The notes below the pieces were generated by a model. It did not search any database. It was given only the letters and a program-made list of their open reading frames with translations, and was not told the origin of the DNA. Source: Sphingomonas sp. R647 (lineage in GTDB: Bacteria > Pseudomonadota > Alphaproteobacteria > Sphingomonadales > Sphingomonadaceae). From it: a stretch of 64,000 nucleotides of DNA. The stretch covers positions 124,001 through 188,000 of the forward strand of contig NZ_JAIQXT010000003.1 of NCBI RefSeq assembly GCF_020177055.1, given 5' to 3'. Positions 1-9,800 of this stretch are shown here, in pieces. Every line of letters starts with the position of its first letter. The stretch's first letter is position 1. The translations under genes were made by a program, and so were the position numbers.

Positions 1-1339
1 TCGATTCACCCTGATACCAGGCGACGCCGCGCAGTCCGGTGCCCGCGAGCGGCGCGATCATGCCGTTCCACGCCATCGTCAGGCCGCGCGGCATGCTCCA
101 CGGGACCGCGGGCGGCGCTGCCTTCCACGCGCTGTCGGCGGTACCACGGCGATAGCGCCACGAACCGGCCAGCGGCTTGCGGGTGCCGCCCGGCAGCACC
201 AGCGCGAGCGCGTCGGCCGGGCTGCTGAACCCGCCGCCGCCCATTTCGTCGATCACCCGCACGGCGATGCTGTTGTCACCCGCGCGCAGGACGCCAGCCG
301 GGATGCGATAGCTGCGCTGTTCGGCGGCGACGAGTTGCGCGCCCACCGGCACGCCGTTGATCCATACCCGATCGCGCTCGTCGATCCGGCCGAGCTGGAG
401 CATGACGTCCTTGCCATCGCCAAGGTCGCCCGCCGTCAGCGCGATGCGGGTGCGGAACCACATGATCCCGTCATAGCCGCCAAGGCCATCGATGCCCGAC
501 CGCTCCCACTGGCCGGGCACCGCGATCTGCTCCCAGCCGCTGTCATCCAGGCCCGGCGCGGCCCATGCGGCTCCGGTCGAGCCGGGATCGACCTGTTCGG
601 CCCAGCGATCGGTCGCGTCCACTGCGGCAGCAAGCGCCGCCGCCGGGTCCGTGGCATAGCGGTCGAGCCACGTGAGTTGCTCGGGCGATGCCCCGGCGGT
701 GCGCAAAGCTGTGGGCGACATCCAGTCCTCGATTGTCGATCCGCCCCAGGCGGCGTGGATCAGGCCGAGCGGGGTCTTTGGATCGTGGCGCAGGATTTCG
801 CGCGCCATGTGCCAGCAGGCGGCGGAAAAGCCGCCGAGATTGTCGGGCGCGGCGCGCGACCAGGCGAGTTCCGGCACGATATCGCGGATGGGCTTTGCCT
901 CGGCGGTGCGCTTGAGCTTGAGCAACCGGATCGGCAGCCCCGCACTCTCACGCGCGGTGCGGTCGGGGTTTGCGCTGCCCGATACCGGCAGGTCCATGTT
1001 CGACTGGCCCGAGCACAGCCAAACATCGCCGGTGACGACATCGTCCAGCTGCAGCGACCCGCCGCTCGCCGCGCGGATCGTGACTGCCCCGCTCAGGCCG
1101 CGCGGTAGGGCGGGCAGGGTGACTTGCCAGTCGCCCTGTGCGTCGGCGCGTGCGCGCGCGGTGGCGGTGCCAAAGCTGACGCTGACCTCCTCCCCCGCCT
1201 GTGCGCCACCGCCCCGGAACTGCGCGGGCTTGCCCTGTTGCAGCACCATATGGCTCGAAAGATGCGGCGCGACGGTGAGCGGCCCGGCCAGCGCCGGCGT
1301 GGTGGTCAGCGCGAGTGCGATCAGGGCGGTTCGGGTCAT
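1..1339 (-). CDS. Sialate O-acetylesterase-like SGNH hydrolase (3' end outside window)
   Basis: The minus-strand frame is open from an ATG at 1339 to the window edge, so the C-terminus is missing. The first ~20 residues are a signal peptide (hydrophobic stretch ending ALA-GP), so the enzyme is exported. Residues ~80-90 carry the SGNH block I motif CSGQSNMDLPV with the nucleophile serine, and WGGSTIEDW and WYQGES follow in the order seen in sialate O-acetylesterases (PF03629). A beta-sandwich insertion lies between (motifs RIDERDRVWING and NSIAVRV). The expected role is removal of O-acetyl groups from polysaccharide or uronate substrates in the periplasm. It starts 16 bp after the alginate-lyase gene stops, so it is the third gene of the TonB-receptor operon. 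The exact sugar substrate cannot be read from the sequence. Confidence 0.85.
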   Translation of the reverse strand, partial: MTRTALIALALTTTPALAGPLTVAPHLSSHMVLQQGKPAQFRGGGAQAGEEVSVSFGTATARARADAQGDWQVTLPALPRGLSGAVTIRAASGGSLQLDDVVTGDVWLCSGQSNMDLPVSGSANPDRTARESAGLPIRLLKLKRTAEAKPIRDIVPELAWSRAAPDNLGGFSAACWHMAREILRHDPKTPLGLIHAAWGGSTIEDWMSPTALRTAGASPEQLTWLDRYATDPAAALAAAVDATDRWAEQVDPGSTGAAWAAPGLDDSGWEQIAVPGQWERSGIDGLGGYDGIMWFRTRIALTAGDLGDGKDVMLQLGRIDERDRVWINGVPVGAQLVAAEQRSYRIPAGVLRAGDNSIAVRVIDEMGGGGFSSPADALALVLPGGTRKPLAGSWRYRRGTADSAWKAAPPAVPWSMPRGLTMAWNGMIAPLAGTGLRGVAWYQGES

Positions 1340-1355
1340 CGTCACTCTCGTTCGT

Positions 1356-2606
1356 TCAGCGCGGATAGGGGATCAGCCAGCCGGAATCGGCCGCTGGCAC
1401 CTCTGGCGGGGCGAGGCGCGGATCGCGGAAGCCCCAGGTCGCGAGGGTCAGCATCGTATCGCTCTCCGCCAGCGCCCGCGCGCGGCGGCCGGGATCGGCA
1501 AGGTCGATATCCTTGAACGGCCAGGCGTCGAGCCGCGCGCGATAGCCGGCAATATAGTCCACCCCTCGCCGCAAAGGATTCGCCTTCGCATCGCCCTGCC
1601 ACAGGTCGACGCCGACGCATTCACCCAGCATCGCCATCTGCACCCCGGCGCGCAGTGCGAAGGCGGAGTAATGCCAGCTGCGCGTCCGGGCGGTTTCGGC
1701 GGGCAGGGTACCGGCGGCGTCGATCTGGGGGCCGAGGCGGCGGGTCAGGAAATCCTGCGCCAGCCGCTGGGTCACGCTCTCCATCCGCGCGAACAGCGCG
1801 AACTGGCCGAGCAGCATGTCGTAATAGACGCCGTGATTGTTCTTCGCCGCGCGCTGCCCCTTGCCATTGGGGCTGGTCGCCAGCCAAGTGGCGAAGTCGC
1901 CGAACCAGCCTTCGATCGCGCGCTGGTCCTCCGCGGTGATTGCCTTGCTGGTGCCGAGCACGCCGATCGCCTCGACCACCGGAACGAGGCGCGTCGCTTC
2001 GACGATCCCGTCCGGACGCCCGGCCGAGACGCCCGGCACCGCCTGCGCATAGTCGAGATTGGGGTTCATCCGCGTTGCGGGGGTGACGAACCAGGCGCGC
2101 AGCAGCTTGGCGGCATGTTCGGCATAGCGCGCGTCGCCGGTCGCGTGCCACGCCAGCGCGAGCGTTTCGACGTCGCGGCTGAACGCGCCGAGCCGCTGGA
2201 CGTCGAACCGGTCGCCATTGCGCTCCGGGTTCACCTCGCCGTCGCGGCGGCGATAGGGTTCGCCGTCGGGCTTCGACGCGTCGGGCCACCAATAGGGGCC
2301 GATCGACAGATAATCGCGCTTGTCACCGCTGCCCGCTGCACGCGGCTTGTCGGTGACGCTGTACGGACCACGGCGCAGCGCCGCGTCTGCGCCCCGGATT
2401 AGCCGCTGGCGCAATGCCGCGTCGTTGGCGACCGCGGCGCGCTGGGCCGCCAGCCATTCGGGACGCCATAGAAAGGTGCGCTGCCCGCTGGCGAGATAGC
2501 CTTCCGTGCCCTTGCACTGCGCCAGTGCCGGGGTCGCGGCGTGGGCAGCGGGGAGTGTCGCAAGCAGCAGCCCCCCGGCCAGAACCGCGCGGATCGCCCC
2601 CCGCAT
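1356..2606 (-). CDS. Alginate lyase family protein (PF05426-type, PL5/PL38-like)
   Basis: This 416-residue exported protein has a signal peptide (residues 1-23, ending AHA-A). It carries the family signatures YWWPDASKPDGEPY followed by RRDGEVNPE at ~105-130, and NNHGVYYD at ~255, where PL5-type lyases keep Asn/His residues for beta-elimination. A tyrosine/histidine-rich WHYSAF motif lies near 320. These indicate an alpha/alpha-barrel polysaccharide lyase acting on alginate or another uronic-acid polymer in the periplasm; polymer specificity is inference. Its start codon overlaps the stop of the TonB-dependent receptor gene (TGATG), showing translational coupling with uptake. The acetylesterase follows 16 bp downstream. 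Confidence 0.88.
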   Translation of the reverse strand: MRGAIRAVLAGGLLLATLPAAHAATPALAQCKGTEGYLASGQRTFLWRPEWLAAQRAAVANDAALRQRLIRGADAALRRGPYSVTDKPRAAGSGDKRDYLSIGPYWWPDASKPDGEPYRRRDGEVNPERNGDRFDVQRLGAFSRDVETLALAWHATGDARYAEHAAKLLRAWFVTPATRMNPNLDYAQAVPGVSAGRPDGIVEATRLVPVVEAIGVLGTSKAITAEDQRAIEGWFGDFATWLATSPNGKGQRAAKNNHGVYYDMLLGQFALFARMESVTQRLAQDFLTRRLGPQIDAAGTLPAETARTRSWHYSAFALRAGVQMAMLGECVGVDLWQGDAKANPLRRGVDYIAGYRARLDAWPFKDIDLADPGRRARALAESDTMLTLATWGFRDPRLAPPEVPAADSGWLIPYPR

Positions 2607-5600
2607 CAGAACTTCACCGTCACGCTGAGCGCACCCGTGCGGCCGTCGAAATCGGCGACGCGGTTGAGGCGCGGGTCGCCTTCATATTCCTCGCGCCGCG
2701 AATTGGTGATGTTGTACACTTCCAGCCGCAGTTCGAGCCATTTGCTCGGCTTGAGCGCGCCCGAAAAGTCGAGCTGTCCGCGCGGCCGCACGCGGCTGGC
2801 ACTGCCGGTGAAGGTCGACCCGCCCGCCAGTTCGATCTCCGAGGCATGGTTGTACGCCATGCGCAGCTGGACGACCCGATCCTCATAATAGCCGATGATG
2901 TTATAGGTATCGTTGGCGACATTGTAGAGTTTGGTGCCATTGGCGCCGCCCGAGCGGACGCGGGTATAGTTGAACACGCCGCCGGTGTTGGCGAGGAAGC
3001 CGGGCAGGAAGTCGAAGCGCTGCTGGATCTGGAATTCCAGGCCATTGACGGTGATCGCGTCGGGGTTGTTCACGATCTGGTTGATCGTGATGCGCTGGTT
3101 CGCGGTTTCGATCGGGTTGCCCTGATTGATCCGGCACCGGCCCGATCCGTCGATGAACAGCGGACCGAAGGTCTGCCCCTCGATCGTGAAGCTCTGTCCG
3201 GCAGGGCAGAAATTGTTGAGGGTGAGGATGTCGTTGGTCACGCGCTTGTTGAAATAGCCAAGCGCGATCACGCTGCCCGGGCGGTTGTACCACGACACGC
3301 CGAGGTCGAACGCACGCGAGCTGCGCGGCTGAAGCCCGAAGCGGTTGACGTCGATCCGCACTGCGCTGACCGTGTCGCCGGCCTCGGGATCGACGTCCTC
3401 GAGGATGCGGGTCGGCGCCGGGCTGAATTCGACCAGATCGAACGCCTCGAACGTCTCGTAATAGGCCGCGCGCGCCACCAGCTTGGGCGTGATTTCATAG
3501 ACGAGGTTGGCCGAGGGCAGCCACGCGCTGTACTTGCCCGTCGCGGGTTCGGGCTGGAGGAAATAGCCCGGCCGGAAATCGGCCTGGGTAAAGCCGAGCG
3601 CGGTGTAGAAATCGAGCGCCTGATCGCGGGTCACGCCCGACAGGTTCGATCGGACATAGCGCATGCCGATATTGCCGCGCACCGGCAGCCCCTTCCACTG
3701 CTCCAGATCGAACTTGGTCATCGCGAACAGTTCAAGATTGTCGCGTGTTGAGTTGAAGTTCTGCCCCTCGACCCGGTTGAGCGGGAAGCGCTGGATGAAC
3801 CCGGTCAGCGAGTTGCGCGGGGCGAGCGCGAGGATGTTGGCATAGGTGACCCGGCTGCGCGCGGCCGGGGTCAGTTCGGGGAAGAATGCGGCCAGCTGGG
3901 CCGCGGTCGGCGAGAAGGTGACGCCCGGCGGGACCGTGCTGATGACCGGGTAGATCGCCGCTTCGATGTTGCGGATGTTGAGCGAGTAGAAATTGCCGAA
4001 CTCGGCCCCCGGCGCACCGCCGCCGAAGAAGGTGCCGCCCGAGGTGACGGCGTCGTTCAGGCGGAAGATGTTGTTGGTCAGGTTGTTGAGCTGCGTGCCG
4101 ATATTGGCGTTTTCCTGGAACGTCTGGTCCGCAGTCTCCTGCTGATAATAGGCGCCGACCTTCACGCTGGTGAACGGGCCGAACTCGACGAAGCGCTCGA
4201 CCTTGAAGTCGGCAGCGAGCATGTCGCGCTGCACCCGCACGCCATTGCCACTCGCGGTGAACACGACGTTCTGCGGGCGGGTCGAGTTGCGCGCCTGGAT
4301 CGCATTGCCGGCGCTGACCGCATAGGTGCCGTTACCGACATTGAGCAGGGCGCTCGGCACGGTCAAGTCGAACAGGAAGTCGCCGTAATTGCCGAGCCCG
4401 GTGTTGATGATCGCATAGGCTCCGTTGCCCGCATCATCGATCCCGTCGCCATTGACGTCGGCGCGGCCGGTATTGGGCTGGATGCGCTGTTCGTACAGGA
4501 ACTCGCGCTTGTCGCCGACCGCCTTTGACCAGGTGCCGACGAAATCGACCGCCCAGTCATCGTTGCGGAAATTGACCTGCGGGTAGATCGCCCAGCTCTG
4601 GTCGATCGAGGGGAAGTTGCGGTTGCCGATCGGGATCGCAAAGTCGCTCGCGGCGATGTTGTTGACGACATAGACATTCTCGAGCGACCCGTTGGAGCCG
4701 CGATCGAACGTGCCGAGCGCGACCGGGGCCGATAGCGGGGTGACGATGCCGGTCGCGTCCTGCGGGAAGGCGATCAGCAGGTCGAGATTGGCGTCGGACA
4801 GGTCGCGGCGGGTGTAGATACCGTCGACGCGCGCCTTCAGCGTGTCGGAAATCTCCCACTCCATGCCCGCGCCGCCCGACAGGCGATAGCCCTGGTTGGT
4901 CTGCGAAATCTGGCGCACTTCCGACGGGAACACGACGTCGTTCGCCACGCCGCTGGCGTCGGTCGCGGGGATTGCGAAGGCGGGATTGGTCAGCGCGAGC
5001 TGATTGAGACGCGCCTGAGTGAACGAGGTGTAGGAATTGACCCGGATCGTATCGCGGCGAAAGCTCTGCCTCGCGTAGGAGCCGGTGGCGTACACCCCGA
5101 AATTGGGCGTGATGCGCTTGACTGCCGACAGGAAGTAACCGGGGTTGGCGTCCTCGGTCGTCTCTTCATATTGCAGCTCGGCGCGGGCGACGAACCCCTC
5201 CTTGCGCGACAAGGCGGAGCGCAGGCGCAGGTCGACGTTCGAGGCAAGACCGCCCGCCGGAATTTCGGCGGTGAACGACTTGATCACGTCCGCGCCGCTG
5301 AAGATCGCCGCGTCGAAGATGCCGAACGGATTGCCATTGCCGCGCGTACCGAAGGTCGGCGTCGCGATGCTCTGCCCCATCACCGTGGTCTTGGTGTACT
5401 GGCTGGGCAGGCCGCGCACGCTGATCGACGCGTCGCGCCGGTCGGCGGAGCGGTTGATCTGGACGCCGGGAATGCGCTGCAGCGCTTCGCCGAGGTTGAG
5501 GTCGGGGGTGCTGCCGATATCGTCGGCGGAAATGCCATCGAGGATCACGTCGGCCTTGCGGCGGATATCGAGCGCGTTTTCGAGCGACGCCCGGATGCCG

Positions 5601-5731
5601 GTGACGACCACTTCCTCTTCCTGCTCGGGTTCGTCGGCAGGCGTGGCTTCGGTCTGTTGCGCATAGGCCGTCGGCATCAGCGCGGTTGAACCGAGCGCCG
5701 CGACCCTGATCGCAAGAGCCAATTTCTTCAT
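2606..5731 (-). CDS. TonB-dependent receptor (outer-membrane glycan uptake)
   Basis: This 1,041-residue outer-membrane protein has a signal peptide ending TAYA-Q. An acidic linker is followed by the TonB-box-like VVVTGIRASLENAL at ~40-55, typical of sphingomonad/Caulobacter oligosaccharide receptors. The plug domain has IPGVQINR and ISVRGLPSQY, and the long beta-barrel ends in the aromatic C-terminal signature SVTVKF needed for barrel assembly. It starts at an ATG behind a GGGAG ribosome site. It leads an operon with the alginate lyase and acetylesterase, so the ligand is probably an alginate-like or acetylated uronate oligosaccharide imported with TonB energy (inference from neighbours). Confidence 0.95.
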   Translation of the reverse strand: MKKLALAIRVAALGSTALMPTAYAQQTEATPADEPEQEEEVVVTGIRASLENALDIRRKADVILDGISADDIGSTPDLNLGEALQRIPGVQINRSADRRDASISVRGLPSQYTKTTVMGQSIATPTFGTRGNGNPFGIFDAAIFSGADVIKSFTAEIPAGGLASNVDLRLRSALSRKEGFVARAELQYEETTEDANPGYFLSAVKRITPNFGVYATGSYARQSFRRDTIRVNSYTSFTQARLNQLALTNPAFAIPATDASGVANDVVFPSEVRQISQTNQGYRLSGGAGMEWEISDTLKARVDGIYTRRDLSDANLDLLIAFPQDATGIVTPLSAPVALGTFDRGSNGSLENVYVVNNIAASDFAIPIGNRNFPSIDQSWAIYPQVNFRNDDWAVDFVGTWSKAVGDKREFLYEQRIQPNTGRADVNGDGIDDAGNGAYAIINTGLGNYGDFLFDLTVPSALLNVGNGTYAVSAGNAIQARNSTRPQNVVFTASGNGVRVQRDMLAADFKVERFVEFGPFTSVKVGAYYQQETADQTFQENANIGTQLNNLTNNIFRLNDAVTSGGTFFGGGAPGAEFGNFYSLNIRNIEAAIYPVISTVPPGVTFSPTAAQLAAFFPELTPAARSRVTYANILALAPRNSLTGFIQRFPLNRVEGQNFNSTRDNLELFAMTKFDLEQWKGLPVRGNIGMRYVRSNLSGVTRDQALDFYTALGFTQADFRPGYFLQPEPATGKYSAWLPSANLVYEITPKLVARAAYYETFEAFDLVEFSPAPTRILEDVDPEAGDTVSAVRIDVNRFGLQPRSSRAFDLGVSWYNRPGSVIALGYFNKRVTNDILTLNNFCPAGQSFTIEGQTFGPLFIDGSGRCRINQGNPIETANQRITINQIVNNPDAITVNGLEFQIQQRFDFLPGFLANTGGVFNYTRVRSGGANGTKLYNVANDTYNIIGYYEDRVVQLRMAYNHASEIELAGGSTFTGSASRVRPRGQLDFSGALKPSKWLELRLEVYNITNSRREEYEGDPRLNRVADFDGRTGALSVTVKF

Positions 5732-6189
5732 GCTGTCACTCCCCTAAGTGTCTGAGCCGATCTGATACCGGTGTCATCCGCGATTATGGTTTTGCGACCC
5801 GCGGCACGTCGCCTGTTCGTTCAATCTGTTGAATGCGGTTCGGGCGATTGGGGCGGGCAGGTGCGCGGGGCGATCATCGCGCTGGCGATCCGTCCGTGAT
5901 CCATCTGAGCCATTGGCCTGTTCGCCCTCCCGATCGATGCGCCTTCTATGCGTCGCTGGCGACATGAGGCAAGCTGGATTGTAGGACAACTTACATTCCC
6001 GCGCGATTGCGACCATAGTCGTAAGTGCATGACCTGCCGCGATCTCATCCCCGTTCAGCATGACTCCGGCGATTCGGTAGAGTATGGATCGTCGATCGGG
6101 TCGATGGGGACGGAGGGACGCATGACGCCAGCGGCGCAGCCGGTATTTTCAAAGCCGGAAGCCCGCGCGACGGGCCGGAAGCGCGCGGC
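5732..6189. other. Intergenic control region between the TonB receptor and response regulator
   Basis: This 458-bp stretch separates the divergent TonB-receptor gene and response regulator, so it should hold both promoters. Short open frames on both strands have arginine-rich composition and no recognisable motif. A 23-codon frame beginning at the ATG at 6121 ends in a TGA that overlaps the TTG start of the response regulator (TTGA). It could be a leader peptide, but nothing else supports it. No convincing operator or terminator was found. Confidence 0.4.
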
Positions 6190-6816
6190 TTGAGCGGGTC
6201 GGTTCTTATCGCGGACGATCATCCGCTGTTCCGTCAGGCGCTGCGGCTGGCGGTTGAGCGGATCATCCCGGGTGCGCGCATGATCGAGGCCGGCACGCTG
6301 GCGACCGCCGCTGCCGCCGCCGCATCGGCGCAGGATTTGCGGCTGATCCTGCTCGACCTCAAGATGCCCGGCGCGGTCGGCTATTCCGGGATCGCCTTGC
6401 TGCACGCCGAATGCCCCAAGGTACCGATCCTGGTCGTCTCCAGCGCAGGTACGGAGGCAGCGGCCGAGGCGCGGGCGTTCGGCGCGGTCGGGTTCCTGCA
6501 CAAGGGCTGCGACCTCGGCACGATCGAACAGGCGATTGCGCGCGCGCTCAACCATGATGCGCCGCTGGAGCAGCCGCCGGCCGACCAGCCGATGGATCAG
6601 GTGCGCAAGACCGTCGCGGGCTTCACGCCGATGCAGCTCAAGGTGCTGCTTGCTGTGCTCGACGGACAGTTGAACAAACAGATCGCGCACCGCCTCGACA
6701 TCAGCGAGGCGACGGTGAAGGTTCACATGACCGCGATCATGCGCAAGCTGGATGTGCGCACGCGCACCCAGGCGGCGCTGGTCGCGCGGTCACTGGGGAT
6801 CGACTCGCAGGGCTGA
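6190..6816 (+). CDS. LuxR/NarL-family response regulator, CrbR/ErdR-like
   Basis: This 208-residue response regulator has a receiver domain (residues ~4-120) with the acidic pair ADD at the start, the phospho-acceptor Asp in LILLDLKMPG and a conserved Lys in LHKGCD. A LuxR-type helix-turn-helix follows at ~140-205 (FTPMQLKVLLAVL ... NKQIAHRLDISEATVKVHMTAI). The start chosen is TTG at 6190, because it gives the canonical VLIADDHPLF beginning; no ATG fits. It is convergent with, and overlaps by 27 bp, an SSS-domain hybrid kinase. That pairing is known as CrbS/CrbR (MxtR/ErdR), which controls acetate activation (acs) in Vibrio and Pseudomonas. The same role here is inference. Confidence 0.85.
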   Translation: MSGSVLIADDHPLFRQALRLAVERIIPGARMIEAGTLATAAAAAASAQDLRLILLDLKMPGAVGYSGIALLHAECPKVPILVVSSAGTEAAAEARAFGAVGFLHKGCDLGTIEQAIARALNHDAPLEQPPADQPMDQVRKTVAGFTPMQLKVLLAVLDGQLNKQIAHRLDISEATVKVHMTAIMRKLDVRTRTQAALVARSLGIDSQG

Positions 6817-9800
6817 AGCGCGGCGCAGGAAGGCATCGATCGCGGCGGGCGTGGCCGGTTTGGTGAGCATCTCGACCCCCAGCGCTCCGGCCTGTGCGCG
6901 CACCTCCGGCGTCGTCTCTGCCGTGACCAGCAGGATTGGCAGGTCTGCTCGCGCGGCGCGCAGCCGGGCGATCAGCGTCACGCCGGTTTCTCCGCCCGCG
7001 AGTTGATAATCGACCAGCGCCGCATCGATCCGGTCGACATGGTGCAGGGCGTCGCCGATCGTCTCTGCGCCGACGCCGCGATGGCCGAGCGCGTCGAGCA
7101 ACGCGAGGCTCGCCGTGACGATCCGCGCATCGTCATCGACGACCAGAACCGTGAGCGCGCGCTCAACTCCCTGCGTCATGGGAGCCGGCTGGGCGGGCGC
7201 GTCAGGGGCGGCGTCTTGCGCGGGCAGGGTCAGGCTGAAGCAGCTGCCGCGTCCCGGCTGCGAGCGGACCGCAATGTCGCCGCCGAGCAGCGGGACGATC
7301 CGCCGCACCAGCGCCAGGCCGAGCCCGAGCCCCTCGACCTCCACCGCGCCCAATCGGGCGAATTCATTGAAGATCAGCGGGATCTGCGCGGCGTCGATTC
7401 CCACGCCGCTATCGGCGACATCGATGCGCCAGTGGCTGCCGCGTCGCCGGACTCCCACCACGACGCCGCCCGCCTGCGTGTAGCGCAGCGCGTTGGCGAT
7501 GATGTTCTGCAGCACCGAACGGAGCAGCCCGGCATCGCACTGGACGGTGCCGCGCAGCGCGGTAGCGCGCAGCTTCAGGCCCTGCGCTGCGGCGGTCGGT
7601 CGGAAACTGTCGACCAGATCGGCGAGGAACGGTGCAAGCGCGATCGCGACCGGCTCCGGCGTCACGCCGCCCGCATCCAGCCGGCTGATGTCGAGCAGCG
7701 AGCGCAGCAGATCCTCCGCCGCGACGAGCGAATTTTCGACCTGTGCGACCAGCGTCTGTTGGGTGGGTGCGGCATCGCGGGCGAGCGCGCCGGTGAACAG
7801 GCGCGCGGCGTGGAGCGGTTGCAGCAGATCGTGGCTGGCTGCTGCCAGGAAGCGCGTCTTGTCGCGGTCGGCCAGCGCGAGGCGGCGGTTGACTTCGCTC
7901 AGTTCGCTCGTGCGTTGCTCGACCCGGCGCTCCAGTTCTTCCAGCGTGGTGCGCAGCTCGGCGCGCATCCGCGCTTCCTCGCTGATGTCGGTGAACGACA
8001 TGACATAGCCGCCGCCGGGCATCGGCCCGCCGACAGTCTTGATCGTCTTGCCATCGTGGCGGCGCCGCTCGAAGCTGTGCGGCTGGCCATAGCGCAAATG
8101 GCCAAGGCGCTTTTCGACATGATATTCGATCTCGCCGGGTCCGAAATCGCCGTGCCGGGCATTGTGGCGGATCAGGTCGGCGATCGGGGCACCGACATGA
8201 ACCAGCTCCGGCGGATAGTCGAACAGCTCCAGATAGCGGCTGTTCCACGCTACGAGGTTCAGTTCGGCGTCAACGACGCTGATCCCTGAATCGATATTCT
8301 CGAACGTCGATGCGAGCAGCTTGCGGGAAAATTGCAGGCTCGCGCCGCCCTCATCCAGCAGGCGGGCGACATCCTGCAGGCTGAGCCGGTTTCCGGCGAG
8401 TGCGGACGCGACCAGCGCGCGGGCGGAGGACGATCCGACGACCTGCGCGATCAGCGCGCGCGCACGGCTGGCGGTGCGGCGATCCACCGGCGCGAGCGGA
8501 TCGACGTCCTCGAACGCGCGTTCGGCGCGCTCATGCCCGACGAAGCTGCCGGTCAGCAGGACGAGGTCGCGCTGGTTGCTGATCGATCGCTCGGCGCCGA
8601 ACAGACGCGGCAGCTGCGGCGCGCCGATCCCGCGCGCCGCGATCGCGGCAAACACGATCAGATTGGCGCCGATGCTCCAGATCACGCCATGGGTGAGCGG
8701 GGAGGCGGCGCCAATGCCGAGCAGATTGACCGGGTCGGCCGGCCCGCCCGACAGCGCGGCGATCCAGCTGGCGGGCAGGACCGGGGGCAACGCCAGCGTA
8801 TAGAGCCACAGCAGGAAGCCGATGGTCAGGCTCGCGCGGGCCGCCAGCGGATCGCGGCCCTTGCCGGTCGCGGCGAGCAGCAGGTGCGGCACGAACTGCG
8901 CCATCGCCGCAAAGGCGATCAGGCCGATCGACGCGAGCGAATCCTGCGACGATACGAGCAGCGCCCAGCCGAGGCCGAGCGCCATGATCGCAAGGATGGT
9001 AAGGCGGCGCAGCGACAGCATCCGCTGGCCCATCGCGCCGGACTCCCCGGCGGAATCGAGGCCGCGGCGGCGGATCAAGGTCGGAAACAGCAGGTCGTTC
9101 GACACCATCGTCGCCAGCGCGGTCGAATCGACGATCGCCATCGACGCGGCTGCACTCACGCCGCCCAGCAACGCCGCCGTCAGGATCAGCGCCTGACCGC
9201 GCGCGGCGGGCAGCTCCAGCACGAAGAGATCGGCGGAGATGCCGGGGTCGAGCAGGATGATTCCGGCCAGTGCGATCGGCACGACGACCAGCGCCATGAT
9301 CGCGAGATAGGAAGCGAACCCGAAGCGGGCGCGGACGAAATCGTCGGGCCGGCGCGCCTCGACCAGGCCCATATAGAATTGGCGTGGCAGGACGAGGATT
9401 GCGGGCATCGCGATCAGGAAGATGACCGCGACCTCCAGCGAGATGCGATCGGCGCGGAAACTCTGCTGGAACCCTTCAAGGCCGCGATTGAGCGACGCCG
9501 CATCGGCGTTGACGATGACCGCGACCGCGATGCCCGCGACCAGCACCAGCGCGATCAGCTTGATCACCGATTCCAGCGCGATTGCGTAGAGCAGCCCCTC
9601 GCTGCGCCCGGCCAGCTCGAACTTGCGCGCGCCGAACAGCGCGGCGAACACCGCCAGCACCGGGGCGGCGATCAGCATCGTCTGGGTACTGACATCCGCG
9701 CCCGACACGATCGACAGCGCGGCGCCGATCGAGCGCAGCTGCAGCGCGATGTAAGGGATCGTGCCGCACAGCGCGATCATCGTCACCAGCCGCGCGACCA

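Noticed and set aside
672..2402. Long opposite-strand open frame (576 codons) over the acetylesterase and lyase genes
   Set aside because: Shadow frame of GC-rich coding DNA; arginine/alanine-rich without motifs, while the minus-strand frames carry clear families.
5774..6061. 95-codon minus-strand frame upstream of the TonB receptor
   Set aside because: Low-complexity composition, no ribosome site and lies where the receptor promoter should be.
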